From Cunninghamella blakesleeana (Eukaryota > Mucoromycota > Mucoromycetes > Mucorales > Cunninghamellaceae): a stretch of DNA of 64,000 nt. Below, one piece after another: positions 48,485 to 62,100 of this stretch. The translations under genes were made by a program, and so were the position numbers. Under the pieces are notes generated by a model. That model was not told the DNA's origin. It searched no databases and saw only the letters and a list, made by a program, of their open reading frames with translations. Location of the stretch: positions 7,376,001-7,440,000 of the forward strand of contig JAFCIZ010000001.1 of NCBI GenBank assembly GCA_017871115.1. The letters run 5' to 3'. Position 1 is the first letter of the stretch. The number at the start of each line of letters is the position of its first letter.

Positions 48485-51400
48485 TTATTCTTTATAAATT
48501 TCACGGATTAACATTGCAGCAACATCCAAATCCTAAAAAAAAAAAAGGAAAAAGAAAAATGGAATATAAAAATAAACAATATGAGTGACGAATAGAAATT
48601 ATTTTTCTATTGCATTATTGATAATTTATAATCAATATATATATTACCGCCCAATAATTCATATGCACACTAAGAGCACTAACATAAGCATTTTCTAAAA
48701 TTCCTTCTTGCAAACAAAAATCAACCCGGTTCGTTTTTGGGTTTAACATGGTTAGTTTTTTTGCGCCTGTTGATTTAGGATCTAATTTTTTCATTTCCAC
48801 TGGCGCATCACTCGTACTATTTTCATTTTGTTGTTGTTGCTGTTCAGCCTTTGTTAAACCCCATCCACGCATAATAATACTATTTGTCCAACTCGATCTA
48901 AAAGAATCCAACATGGCATTGGCGCGATTGGCAATATCGGTCCCTACAGTGTAGCCTGCATCTAATACACCCTTTAATCCCCCTTTAATATATGGAATGG
49001 CTACTGGTTTTTCATTTATACCATAATGTCGAGATATTAATGGTTCTAATCGATAGGCAACTGGATCAGACTAATACAAAAAAAGATTGAAAGAATGAAG
49101 ATAGTTAATATCATCATTATATATCATATCACCTTTAGTAACCGTATTTATAATAATAATAAAGGATCGTATTTACTCTATGAAAGATATTATATAAATT
49201 TTCTACAGCTGGATAGTAATAAGGGATAGAAGCAGCATGATGGTCAGTTATAATATTAGCTGAAGTTTCATTCCAATCGGTAACATTTCCATGAGAAAGG
49301 GCTTTACGAGATGAGATTTTAAAACCACGTAATAATAAAAAGAGACCCAAAGGTGACCCAATGGCAAAAAAGTTATCCACTTTAAAAGATAATGATGGTA
49401 TTTTTTTTTCTAAAGATGATGGTAATTTATCATTGGGTTTTGCAAAACTTTCTTGTAGTGGTGTCATAGGTTGTGTACTAAGAATATCAAATGCTAAAAG
49501 TGACTAAAAAAATTAAAAAAATAACAAATAAACGAATTGAGCATGATATTTTTTTAGTTGTGTATATTCATATGATTTTTATATCTATCTTTTTCATTTT
49601 TTTTTTTTTTTGGGTGATCATTATTTCTATTTTTATTTTATTTTTACATACTCCAAGTGAATGGCCAAGGATAGAAACTTTTCCATTATTTTTTAAAAAT
49701 TCAGGATGGCGTTGGATAAATAAATTATATACTCTATTGATTTCATTTGTAATTACAATTGTCATTTGTTCTCTATATTTTTGTGTCATGTATAATGGAA
49801 CTAAAGTAATATATATGAATAGATAAATAATTAATTTTTTTGATTTTGATAGTTTATAAAAACAACCCATATATAAGTAACTTACTATCTAAAAATACAT
49901 CAGATACTAAAGTTCTATACATTGGAGCGCCATCTAAAGTGATTTCATCAAGAGTTGGACACCCATCATCTGTACAACGCATACCAATATCCGTTTCACC
50001 CTCTTCTGAATCATTAGCCATACCAAATAAAATATCTTTTCTCCACAATATAGGTAACACTTGAATACCATTATTTTTTTTATTTTTTAAAGAAGGCAAA
50101 GTAGCCGAATGGCACTGTTTCATCGTTTTTCTTAACAAGTTGATATCATGTACAAAGGTTAAGCCAAATCGCTCCGTCATTTTTTGCCCAATACCATGAA
50201 TAGCAAATACCACATGATCAATTTGTCTTATATCCCCTTCACAATCTTCATTAGCAAAATCGTTGGCTTGTTGCTCTGCTAATTCTTCATCGATCATTTC
50301 TTTCTTTTTATCTACTACACTACGTGATTTGGGTTCATCTATGTTTTCTACTTTAGGTTCCACTACCTCCTCCTTATTATTATTGACTTTACTATCTTGT
50401 ACTTTCCCATTTGCTTTCTCCCCTTGTTTTTCAACTTCATCATATCCTCGAATTAATCGCTGACCTCCAAGATTTTGATTATTTGTTAATTTTGTAATAA
50501 TACTTTGTGCAATTTTACTTCCAGTGGTATCACTATCATTAAATAAAAATAAACATAAATAGCGAGTAAATTAATAATGGTAATGACTTTCAATTCTAAT
50601 AGATGATATGTTACTGTTTGTTTTTTATTTTTATTTTATTTTATTGCAACTTACTATAATAACCAAGCATTACTCTTTCCAGTATAAACTACATATTGAC
50701 CAAGATAAGGACCTAATAAATTCCACTGTTTTTCTACTGGCTGTTTTTCGAGTTCTGTTTTTAGTTTTGATTCTTCCTGTGCAGCAGCAGATTTTGATGG
50801 AGTAGTAGTATTATTTTTATTTTCATTTTCTGTAGGCTCTTGAATATTATATGGTTTACGTTCTCTATTAAAGTAGTAAGGAGATATATAATAATGATGA
50901 TGACGGTGATGGTGATGATCCCAATAATAATAATAATAATAAGTTAGAATTTCTTTAAGTATAAAAGATATTATTTTTTGCATGATCGTATTTAATATTA
51001 TAATAAACTTACTGATAGCCTATTTCAATTTGCTCGGACAAGTTTTCTTCTACAGGGACCCATTTTGATCCATCTCCTTGTGTAAACCATGTAGCTCGAC
51101 GGATTTCAAATGTAGGACCCTCCCAATATATAGGCTCTATTGTACGTTTTGTTACATTAACTTCAAATAAATAATCTTCGTTGACAGGGACAGGTATTTC
51201 AGTATCATCCTATTCATAATATAAATATATAAATATAATACAAAATAAGCAAAAATAAAATAAAACCAAAATATGCACATTATTTTATTGTACCTGATAA
51301 GCTTGTTCAATAGCAGCAGAATCCCGTTTTGAAAAAGGTACCCAAGTTTTAGGCTGTACCTTTGTTTTATTTGTTGTCGTTGAAGTAGAAGTCGTAGTCG

Positions 51401-51575
51401 TAGTCGTGGATTGTTTTACCGAATCAGTTCGTGATAAAGTTTTTTGTCTACGAAGGGACACTGGATCAACTATAGGTGAATCCACAGCATGAAACCTAAT
51501 AAATAAATAAAAATAGATAATTAGAATAAAAACATTGTTTTTTAGCTGTTAGATTTATTATAGATTAAAAAAAAA

Positions 51576-51616
<41 letters not shown>

Positions 51617-51704
51617 ACCATCTTACTGTTAAAGGTGGTGCATCAGGACTTGACAAATTTTTTATACTTTGTTTACGCTGTATTTGTTTTTCTTTTTCTG
51701 TCAT
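48485..51704 (-). CDS. DDHD-domain phospholipase (PA-PLA1 type)
   Basis: An intracellular phospholipase A1-like lipid hydrolase acting on phosphatidic acid and related lipids at ER/Golgi or mitochondrial membranes. Nine exons: 51704–51619, 51495–51294, 51209–51013, 50864–50655, 50532–49886, 49800–49652, 49503–49177, 49070–48648 and 48532–48485, giving 762 aa. The N-terminal WWE-like segment (PPLTVRWFHAVDSP; WVPFSKRD) and HVVFAIHGIGQKMTE precede VLPILWRKDI. The catalytic serine is in ILGHSLGSLLAFDILSTQ, created by splicing exons 6 and 7. The DDHD domain keeps its residues in FKVDNFFAIGSPLGLF, SDPVAYRLEPL and VHMNYWADLDVA. The exon 3–4 junction uses an acceptor at 50865; an earlier acceptor would add a His-rich stretch. 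Yeast DDL1 is the probable counterpart. Confidence 0.92.
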
Positions 51705-53194
51705 GAATATTAAATATATTGATAAATAAATGATAGGGCAAAAAAGAAGAAAGAAAATAAAAGCAGTTTTATTCCAGCATTTTTTTATAACCATTTTTTT
51801 TAAATGCCGTTTTTTTATTTCCCTTTTTGGAAGATAAATCTATTATCACATTCTTTTAAAAAAAAAATTTTAAAAAATACACTACGTAATCAATATATAA
51901 GATATATATATGTATATGTTTATATTTTATTTTATTTTTATAATTATAATAGGTTTTTTCCTTTGTATATCTTTTTGCTAATATGTATAGTAAAACTGAT
52001 TTTAAAAATTTGTTAGGATACGATTGGGAGATGTAGTTTAACTTTAATTTAAACCGCCCCAATCATTTAATTATCCATGATTTAATTTTTTATTTTCTCA
52101 ATTTATATAAAATAGAAAAGGATATCTTGGCAATCAAATGCTTTTTTTTAATATTCTTTCCATTTCTTTTAATTTCTATATTTTTTGTCGGGCCGTTCGC
52201 CGTTTTTCTTTCTATTATAGAAATGTCCCAAAATAATTATATTCCTGATTTATTTCTTATTACTATGAGCATACATATATTTTATTTTATTTTTCGAAAG
52301 CATACATCTTGAAATTAAACCTAATAAAATAACCATTCTTTTTATTTATTTTTATTTATATTTCATATTATATCGAATAGTATATTTTAAAAATAAATAA
52401 ACCATAGTAAAACATTATAATATCAAGCCAATTAATTTATTATCCATTAAAATAAATATATCCTTAGCTTGGGTATAGTTTTTTGAATTACTATATGAAT
52501 ATTTAAGATCATCATACGAAAATCAATGTAGTAAACGAAGGATAATTATGCTATTAAGTTATTAAAGCTTTAAATCAATTGATTAATTATCTATGAAAAA
52601 AGATACTTCAATTATTAAAATTTCTAGGGCATTACTACATATACGTTATGGAATTTATTTATTATTGAGCCCCAAAATAAATCGACATATATATGTATAC
52701 AGGATATGTATCATCTAACTATAGCAGTATCTTAAATAATATAACAAAAATTTAAAGAGTAAAGAGGGAAAAATAGGCGCATTAAAAAAATAAATAGGGT
52801 AGTTCTATTTAATTTTTGTAAAAAATTATTTTTGAATTTTTGAATTTCTCTTCACTCTCTATTTCATTTTTTTATCAAACTAAATTATATTTTCTATATT
52901 GGCCAGCCTTATATATTTTTAAGCCCTCAAACCCTTCTATCTATCTATCTATATATATATATATATATATATTATTTTATTGATCATTTTATATTTCTAT
53001 ATATTTTTATATATTTAAGCTAATTTTTAATATAGTATTACATTCATAATTTTAATAATAATAATAGAGTATATATATAATAAATTAATTTTTAACCAAA
53101 GAAAAATAATAAAACATTAAACATTATATAAAAAATAGTATTACAAAAACAAAGATAAATTTGTGCATCTTTTTTTTTTAAAAAAAAAAATACA
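51705..53194. other. Intergenic region, no gene seen
   Basis: 1.5 kb holding the promoter of the DDHD gene (right of 51704) and the 3' flank of the arrestin gene. Frames at 51804–52062 and 52127–52312 are hydrophobic T-rich artefacts. (AT)n runs occur near 52951–52971. Confidence 0.55.
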
Positions 53195-54858
53195 TTATCC
53201 AACTCTTCCAGGAACTGCCAAAGAATCATAAGTAGGTAGACAACCAGAAAAACTATAGATTCTTGTTGATCTAATAGCTGTTGTATAAGAAGGAACACGG
53301 GATAAATCAAGACCTTGCCAAGGTAATGGATCGTCATGATTAGTCGCATCTGTTACTAATGAATTGTTAATAGACGATGATGATGATGGTGATGATGAAG
53401 TTGTAGTACTGGCACCTGTAGGCGGATCATCATTTGAAAATGTGGTTGCCGCTAAACTAGCTGCAGAATTAGGTGTAGCAATGGCTAAAGAGGGGGGTAA
53501 CCCACCGGAAGCAATCAATTGAGCAATGGTAGTAGGATCATAAGGAACACTTTTCCAAGCATCTTCATAAGCAGGTAAAGCATTGGCGTCTTCTTCAACA
53601 GATAAAGTAGCAAGGATAATTGGTATGGCTGCACGTAATTCACTAATATGTCCGTCTCCATTGATTAATGTCACTGTAAATTTAATTTTATGCTTTACTC
53701 TAATCAAATCATTTTGTGTATCTACCATTAATAACTGTGACTCTTCTTCAGGAATATTTAACCCTAATGTCTTTTTAAAAGATCCATCTTGTTCTATGAC
53801 ATGTTGATAAAAAGCATCATCTCTTATCAGCTTTACAACCTTGGATTCTGTTTTGCTATGTTTATGCTGCTGCTGTTGATTATGATCATCAATGGTAGTG
53901 CTAGTAATGGCCGTTAATGTTAAATATTCTTTCAGCATACACGATATAGATTTGACTTGAAGTTCAGGTGCAATTGGCCTTAATTCAAATGTAATAGGTA
54001 CCATACTTCCCATTGTATAACATTTTGTTGGAGTACTAATTTCATATCCTAATTTATCCGCCCATACATTAGAAATTATCATTGATTGTATGAATTCTAA
54101 AGAAGTAGGTGACATGACTCGTGATACTTTTAAAGATCGTTTATCTGTATAATTCATGGAAAACGTTGGTCGTTCTGCTACTGCTTTTAATCTATAATAT
54201 ACTTGTCCTAAATCATGCTCAATAGTTTCCGGTAAATCACCTGGTAGAGGTAATTCAAAGTCCCTATTATGCATATATATATATATATATATATTTAATG
54301 AAATAAAAAATAAATAAATAGACAATAAGATAATTATTAGTAGTATTCTAGAATATACATACACGTATAATATATAGACTAGTATTCCTTTTTTGTCTTT
54401 TTTTCTTATTACCATTTATAATGCCCTTCGGATAAGTGGTATGTTTTTTTAGTATGTGGCATAAAGCTCCATTCATGCTCTAATATAGTTTGTTCACTTT
54501 TATAATTATGTTGATGGGACCCACTACCTTTTTAAATATTAAAAAATACAAAAAGAAACAGTAACATAGATAAATAAATAAACCATATATTTTAAGAATT
54601 TTCAATAAATAGTAATAATAATAATAAAAAAAGTAATGTTCACATATATATAATACCTTCAACCCAATTCACTTTTATTTTTCCAACTAGTTTTAATACT
54701 ACAGACTTTATCTTTGTATTTTCATGACAATTTAATATAACAGACCCTCGTAATATAACACCAGCTGATTCTTCAATTGAGCCGTGTAATATGATATGAT
54801 CAGTTTCCAAGTTTATTTTAAATTCGCCGCCTTGCACTAGATGAATAGGATGAACCAT
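53195..54858 (-). CDS. Alpha-arrestin (ubiquitin-ligase adaptor)
   Basis: Alpha-arrestins recruit Rsp5/Nedd4-type HECT ligases to plasma-membrane transporters for endocytosis. Exons 54858–54657, 54527–54413 and 54263–53195 (phases 1 and 2) give 461 aa. Arrestin_N spans ~1–150 (IILHGSIEESAGVILRGSVI, LEHEWSFMP, FELPLPGDLPETI). Arrestin_C spans ~165–320 (GSMVPITFELRPIAPEL; LIRVKHKIKFTVTLING). Three proline–tyrosine motifs lie in the disordered tail: LPAYEDA (~333), VPSYTTA (~430) and LPTYDSL (~448). The tail ends VPGRVG. A 29-nt poly-A run (54890–54918) sits 32 bp upstream of the ATG, i.e. a T-run on the coding strand. Confidence 0.92.
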
Positions 54859-54889
54859 TTTATTTATAAGAATAAATATTTTTTTTAAG

Positions 54890-54920
<31 letters not shown>

Positions 54921-55392
54921 TTTAATAAAAATATGGGTAAAAGTAAACAATTAAGGAAAAATAAATAAATTAAAGAAAAAAAGAAAAAAGGAAAAAAAAA
55001 ATTGCATTTTTTAGATTTTAGAAATTTAAAACTCAGTTTTTTGCTTTATTTTTTTTAAACACATTTTTTTATTTTGTGTATTTATTTAATGACTATAATT
55101 GATTACCAGATCGTTAAAACATGAAAACAATAATTCCAGAAATATTCTTTTTTGTGAATGATAATATTTTTTTAAAAAAAAGAGTGATAATTCTTTACAA
55201 ATAATTCTTTTTTTTATTATTATTACTATTATTATTGAATGTGATTATAGATGATATAAATATATGTAAAAAAAAGCAACTATATGTATATATTAACAAA
55301 AAAAATAAATAAAGTATTATATTTTTTTATTATGATAATAATTTATTTATTGATTTGGGGTTTGGGATTTGAATTGATATTTATAATAATAT
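54859..55392. other. Spacer between uL16 3' end and arrestin start
   Basis: Contains the poly-A tract 54890–54918 and AT-rich flanks. No gene seen. Confidence 0.6.
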
Positions 55393-56043
55393 TTAAGCAC
55401 GAGAAGCAACGTTGAAGTAGTTATCGAGGGAACCCTTTTGAGGAACAAACTTGACATAACAACCATCAGGACGAAGTTTACCTTCAGCACGAGCTTGAAC
55501 ATATTCTTCACGAGAGAGAGGAGTGAAACCCCATTTCTTGGAAATAATAATCTTTTGTTGACCAGGGAACTTGTACTTGCAACGTCTTAAAGCTTCAATA
55601 ACAGTAGCTTTGTTGGAATCCTTGGTACGAACAGAGAAAATGATTTGACCAATATTAACACGAGCAACTAAACCATTGGGTTTACCGAAAGCACCACGCA
55701 TACCAGTTTGCAATCTATCAGCACCAGCACATGACAACATTTTATTGATACGGGTAACATGGTAAGGATGGACACGAATACGCATGTGGAAGGAATCTTT
55801 ACCAGAGGTTTTGGCAATGTATTTGTTACAACAGATACGACCGGCTTCAAGAGCTTCAGCAGATAATTGTTCGTATTCGTTGGATACCAAGTGGATACAG
55901 AGAGGGAAGTCATCAACATGAGCCTTCTTACGACCTAAATCATAAATTCTGATCTTGGCATCAGGGACACCACGACAGTAACGAGACTTGGGGTAAGGTT
56001 TGTTTTTACAATAACGATAACAACGAGCAGGACGACGACCCAT
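55393..56043 (-). CDS. RPL10: 60S ribosomal protein uL16
   Basis: A late-assembling large-subunit protein near the peptidyl-transferase centre and P-site tRNA (Rpl10/QM). One uninterrupted coding exon of 216 aa (yeast 221), starting [20 protein letters not shown]. The conserved P-site loop is intact ([20 protein letters not shown]), as are [18 protein letters not shown] and the [15 protein letters not shown] tail. The coding exon starts four bases after TAAATAG, a good acceptor, so the gene probably has a 5'-UTR intron. The ~500 bp beyond it carries the same TGGATGGA-type repeats found in the first introns of eL18 and eL33. Codon use is biased as in the other ribosomal-protein genes. Confidence 0.97.
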   Translation of the reverse strand: MGRRPARCYRYCKNKPYPKSRYCRGVPDAKIRIYDLGRKKAHVDDFPLCIHLVSNEYEQLSAEALEAGRICCNKYIAKTSGKDSFHMRIRVHPYHVTRINKMLSCAGADRLQTGMRGAFGKPNGLVARVNIGQIIFSVRTKDSNKATVIEALRRCKYKFPGQQKIIISKKWGFTPLSREEYVQARAEGKLRPDGCYVKFVPQKGSLDNYFNVASRA

Positions 56044-57354
56044 TTTTCTATTTAATAATAATCGACAAATAAATAAAGAATATGATTAATAAAGTTATAT
56101 CTATTAATAATTATCTGTAAAAAACCTTTTTGCATATATATATATCACTAATCTATATCATATTCCCCTTTATATATATACTGTAGCCATTTAATATATA
56201 TTTATATATATATGCATGTATGTATTTTTATATCCATAATATATCCATATATATCCATAATAAATCCACGCACCAGTTTTAAAAATAAAAAATATATTGG
56301 TAGAACTTTGTATCAAGTATAAAAAAAAGAAAAGAGGAAAAGAAAAGGTTGTTTTATAAATAATTCCAGTTGGTTTTTATAGTTTTTCAAATATATATAA
56401 TATATATATAAATCGTCGTTGTCGTAGTTTTGCTGAATAATAAGGCAATTGCTGACAAATCCAAATCCAAACTATTTTTTTCCTTAATAGAAAGTCTACC
56501 AATATATTTTTATTTGTTCCATAATAATTGATTCATCCATCCATCCATCCATTTAATTATTTTATTCTACCATCTAATAATTCCATATATCCTCCATCGT
56601 TGTACATCTTTTTTATTTTTTTTAAAAGCATTATCCTATTTGTATTATTACAATATAAAAATATTCACTTACAAAAATAAAAAGTTAAAAGTGAAAGAAA
56701 GAGAAAATAAAAAAGGGGGAAAAATTAAAAAATTAAAAATCAACGGAGTTTAAATCAATTATTTTTAAAAATATGAGCTATTCATTTTTTTCAACTAGTA
56801 AGATATATTTTATACAATTAATATATATATACATATATAAATAATTATTATTATAGCACTATATTATCGTATTAAAAAAATAATGTAAACAAGAACAATA
56901 AAAGAATAAAACCAAAAAAAAAAGTGGAGAAAGGTTTGGTCACAATTAAAGCATAGCTACACTTTCCTAATTTGATCAATATAACTCCGTAAGTATTTAA
57001 AAATTGATATGTACTTTACTCTCGTCTCTTTTTCGTAGGTATAAAAGCAACAACCATAGTAAAAATGAAATTTTTTCATCCTGATCAAGTCAAATATTAT
57101 TTTTATTATTTTTATTACCATTTTTCTATATGTTTTTTTTTATGAGACAGCTTAATACATTTATACTTCTGTGTTAGATTTGGTTAATGAATATTTGTCA
57201 TCTATATAAAAAAGTTGGTTTGGTAAAGTGTTGATTTTATTCTATCATATGTATAGCTGTAAATATATATTAATAAGTAATATTACAATATTAAAATGTG
57301 GATAAAAGAGAAATAGTTAAAAAAAAAAAAGAGTTGGTATAATAGAAGTATATC
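56044..57354. promoter_or_regulatory. uL16 5' region with probable 5'-UTR intron and TGGATGGA repeats
   Basis: 1.3 kb without a coding region. A TAAATAG acceptor on the minus strand ends at 56048. Repeated CATCCATC words lie at 56533–56551 (plus-strand reading), plus scattered ATCCATA words and a GCATGTATGTAT at 56213–56224. The right part is the 3' flank of the syntaxin gene. The intron donor was not determined. Confidence 0.45.
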
Positions 57355-58342
57355 TTAGTGCTTCTTTTGTTTAACAACTAGAATGACAATTAATAATAAT
57401 ATAATCAATATAAGTAAAAGGATTAATTTTCTTTTTCTCGTCTTGCTTTGATATTTTGATCCCTAAAGTAATAAACAAAATAAAAAAAGGCGAATAAATG
57501 ATTTATTTATAAAACTTATGTTCATTTTATTTTGAAAACTATCTATTATTATTACCTTATCTAACTGTACAACAGCATCCTTTACTTGTATATTTGTTTG
57601 TTCAATATTATAGTCAATCCGATCCAAAATAGTACCTTGATCGATAACCATTGTTTGAAGATCTCTAAATATCTCTGCCAATTGATGTATAGACTTTGCG
57701 ATTTGATTAATTTCCCGCTCTCTTTGATCAATTGAAGCATTGTTAGACTCTAATACTGCTATTTGTGATTCTGTAAAACCCTATTTTATAAATTTAATAT
57801 ATATATATGAGTTACTATTTGTGATCAATTAAAAATATTATTGTTTATAACCATTCTATCATTCTATTTTTTCTTGTATATATGCGTTTGTATCCATCAT
57901 TTATTAATTACTATTTACCACTTGTGCATCTTCATCCAGTAATAAATCTGCAGCTTCATTACTTAATCCTGATTCAATCCCTAATATATTTGCTTTTCTA
58001 GATTCTTGTCCACGTAATTCTAAAAGATTATAAATAATATAAATACATGTATATTATTTTTAATAAATTGAGTTATTGATGATGAGGTTTATTTTTTATT
58101 TTATTTTTAGCTCATACTCTGTAAATAATTAGACTGTTGCTTTCTAAACGATGTCGATATTTCTTGTACTTTTGTTGCGAGACTTGTTTGTATATTTCGT
58201 GCCAATGTATAATCCTGTTCTGAATTGTTACTATTACTAGCATTAATCCTTTGAATATCCCTTTTAATTCGATAGAATTCCTATTTTTTAAAAAATAATA
58301 AAAATAAATAAACGTTAATTATCATGCCAATATACATACATA

Positions 58343-58373
<31 letters not shown>

Positions 58374-58963
58374 TTGTCTCTAAAAAAGCGAGAGAAAAAA
58401 AAGGGTAACTTACATCTGTAATATCCGAAGTTAATCGATCTATAGCAGCTTCATCTGATGTTCGATCGTCGAAACCTGGTAATAGGTGTTTACGGTGCAT
58501 TGTTTCTAAACGGGAAACTATAAAAATAAAAGAAGAGGAGGGTGAAAATTAAAATAAGTTATAATAATTATATTTTTTAGTTAAAAAAAATATGAAATAT
58601 AATAAGTAAAGAAAAAGTAGATAGTTTTCATTTACTTACTTTTATCTTTTATTTGAACTAAAGCTTCATCAACTTCATCAACAATATCTACCCTAAAGCA
58701 TTAATAAATATATTTATACTAATAAGTTTATTTATCTATTTGAGTTTCTAGTTATTGATATCTTTTTGTTTTTATTCATTGTATTATGAAATTATTTAAT
58801 TTTACCATTGCGGAGGAAGTACAGACATTTCTATAACACTATCTGAACTCTCCATTAAACCTTCTGTTTCCGAATGGTTAGTTGAGTATTGTGTCGAGCT
58901 CTGTGTCCTAGCATATGAATTTCTATACTGCAAAAATAAAAGAGTTCTACTTCTTGTTGCCAT
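57355..58963 (-). CDS. TLG2: Syntaxin-16/Tlg2-type Qa-SNARE
   Basis: A target SNARE for fusion of endosome-derived vesicles with the trans-Golgi network. Exons 58963–58806, 58692–58640, 58517–58414, 58280–58118, 58019–57919, 57780–57556 and 57462–57355, all in phase, 303 aa. The N-terminus has the Tlg2 start RSRTLLFLQYRNSYA. A three-helix Habc region follows (LETMHRKHLLPGFDDRTSDE). The SNARE motif at ~195–260 includes IHQLAEIFRDLQTMVIDQGT, with the zero-layer Gln in that segment, and LDRIDYNIEQTN. A basic stretch and one C-terminal membrane anchor (LILLLILIILLLIVILVV) end the protein at KQKKH. It is divergent from the SRS2-type helicase across 195 bp. Confidence 0.93.
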
Positions 58964-59129
58964 TTTTTTAAAAATATATATATTAATATATTGGTATCTT
59001 ATATATTGATTATAAAAAGGTAAAGTAAAAAAAATAAATACAAAAGAAAAGGGAAATAGAAAAAGAAAAATGGAAGACGCTCTAAATTTTTAAAAAATTA
59101 GCCTCCGCAATTTTTTTTTTGTACCTCTT

Positions 59130-59139
59130 TTTCGCGAAA
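59130..59139. promoter_or_regulatory. TTTCGCGAAA palindrome (E2F/DP-like site)
   Basis: A perfect 10-bp palindrome, 19 bp upstream of the SRS2-type helicase ATG and 166 bp upstream of the syntaxin ATG. It matches the E2F half-site TTTCGCG on both strands. E2F is known in several non-Dikarya fungi and controls S-phase genes; regulation of this helicase by it is inference. Confidence 0.55.
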
Positions 59140-59158
59140 CTTTTTTTAACTATATATT

Positions 59159-62100
59159 ATGTCACTTCTCGATAAATTAAATGATGCTCAAAAACTGGCT
59201 GTAACTTATGATACAAAAGCGCTTGAGATATTAGCACCACCTGGATCAGGAAAAACAAGGGGTATATAAAAAAATGAAAAAGATATAATATATATAATAA
59301 AAATGATAAGACAGCTAAATATAACCTACTCTTTATTATTGTTAAATATAAATAATAGTTCTTACTACAAGAGTTGCTTGGCTTGTAAGGGAAAAGAAAA
59401 TACCCCCTGGATCAATTGTCGTTGTCACCTTTACCAACAAAGCAGCTAATCAAATGAAAGAACGTTTACAGCAACCTCATTTATTAGGCCCACATTTAAC
59501 TGAATTTATTCGTATGGGTACCTTTCATTCATTTTTTGCACGCATGTTACGACGTCATGTCGATCTCACTAGTTTAGATAGAAACTTTCTTATTGCTGAT
59601 ACAGCTATGAGTAAAAAAATTGTAGGTGATGTTATGAAAGAAGTTAAAGATGAATTATCTGTTTCTGCTCAAAGATCAAAACCTGGTGAATAATATACTT
59701 ATATAAAAAAATTAAATAGAAATACTATATTTTAATCAGTCAAATTTTAATTTATTATTATTAACACTACCATTATTATTAAAACAAATATAGATATGTT
59801 TTATTCGTTGATAAGCAAGCAGAAAAATAAAGGCTTTGATGATATTACTTTTAAGGAAAAACATGGACATGAATTTGAACACAAAGATACTGCTATTATA
59901 TTCAGGTGAAAAAAAATGAAAAATGAAAATAAAAAATAAGGCTATTTATCAAATATATACATAACTTTTAATCATACATTACTTATCATTTCTTTTTAAA
60001 AAAAAACTCTATACAGTGCATATGAGAAAAAATTATTTGATCTAAATTTAGTGGTATATATTTTTATTAATATGTATAAATATAAATATAATAATCTTTA
60101 ACAGTATCATATCTAAATTACTATTATTATTATTACCTACAGGACTTTGATGGTCTTCAGTTACATGCTCGTGAACTTTTTAAGAACCATCCTCAAGTAT
60201 TAGAATTTATAGAACATGTTCTTGTAGATGAAGTATGTCATAACAATTTTTTATATTTAATTAAATTAATGAATGAATGAATGATCATCTTACTTCTTTT
60301 TTTTAGTTCCAAGATACGAACGAACTCCAATATGAATTACTTCGGTATATGACAAATGGCTCTAAAAAGTCTATTTCTGTCGTTGGTGGTAAATAAAATA
60401 ATAAAATAAATAAATAAATGTGTATAATATTAAAAAAAGAATAAAAAAATAAAAATGAGCATATACATATACTATGAATTAGATCCTGATCAAAGTATTT
60501 TTGGATGGAGAAACGCTGATACTCGCCTTTTCAAGAGATTAGAACACGAATATGAAAATACTGCTATTGTAAATTTGCATATAAACTACCGTAGTACTAA
60601 GATGATTATAGCAAGTGCTTCACATGTTGTAAATAAAGGTATGCACTGTTTTAATTCGTTATTTACTTACTTTTAACAAAAAAAATTCCCACCAAATTAA
60701 ATATTATTAAATTCACCTATTAATATATATATATATATATATATAGACAAGAATCGATTGAATAGAGAAATGTTTACAGATAACCATGCTGGTGCGCCAA
60801 TTTCTGTTTTGAAAGTTAGTAGAGATACTATGGAAGCTGAAACTGTTGCTGAAGAAATCAAACGAATTGTTAAATACTCCAGAGGTCTAATCCGATACAA
60901 AGATATCGCTATTTTATTCCGTATGAATTACTTGACATTTAATTTTGAACAATCTCTTAATGCTGCCCAAGTCCCTTATGTTTTGGTATACTTTATTAAT
61001 ACATACATATACGCTTATAAATAAGGAAAATGAATACAACATAAATAAAATGGAATATTAATTTAATTATAAATATTTTATGTTATTATATACTTTAGGT
61101 GAGCGGTGTAAGGTTCTTGGACAGAATGGAAATCAAGGATATTTTATCGTATCTATCATTTTTTTACAATCCAAAAGATTCAGTATCGTTTGAACGTATC
61201 ATTAATGTACCTAGACGTGGTTTAGGTGAAGTCTCTATAAAAGAGATATTAAGATTATCCCATGAAAACCAATGGAATATTTTGCAAACTATACAAAACA
61301 TTGTGGAAAAGCATCCTTCTATAAAATCAGCCCGTATTCAATCAAGAGGGTCTGACTCTTTATTCAAATTTTGGTCTTTGTATTTGGAAGTTAAAAAATT
61401 AATTGATGATAATGTAAGATATATATATATATATATATATATCAAAACCCTTATTCGTTTGTAACTAATATAATATATCTAAATTCATATATATAGAAAC
61501 CTGTCTCTGATATGTTAAAGTATATTGTGGAAAAGATTGATTATCGTAAATATCTTAAAGATAATTATGAAAATGAATATAGTACGAAATTGGCCAATGT
61601 AGATGAATTAATTACATTTGCTCATCGAAAAGAATCACAAAACCAAGGATCATCAATTGAAGAATCATCAAATGAAGAATTACAAGATAAAGAATCACAA
61701 AGGTGAAATAAAAAATAAATATAAAAATAACTACATATAATGCAAGATATTATATTCAATTACAGTAATACATATATATATTAATATTAGTAATAATAAA
61801 CTAGCTGAGTTCTTAGAACTTTGCTCTCTCTGTGGTGATTCAAAAGAGTCTGAAGATGCATCAGAAGGTGTAAGTAATTAGTTTACTCATTTAAATAAAA
61901 ACACGGAAAATTATGTATAAAATTAATCAACAGTACTGTCTTATTTTTTATTTATTTAGCATGTGTCACTTATTACAATGCATGCTGCTAAAGGATTAGA
62001 ATGGCCCTGTGTATTTATAACTGCATGTGAAGAAGGGATCATACCAATGACAAGAAATGTGAACCACGCAGAAGAAAGGTAATAATAGTAGATAAATAAT

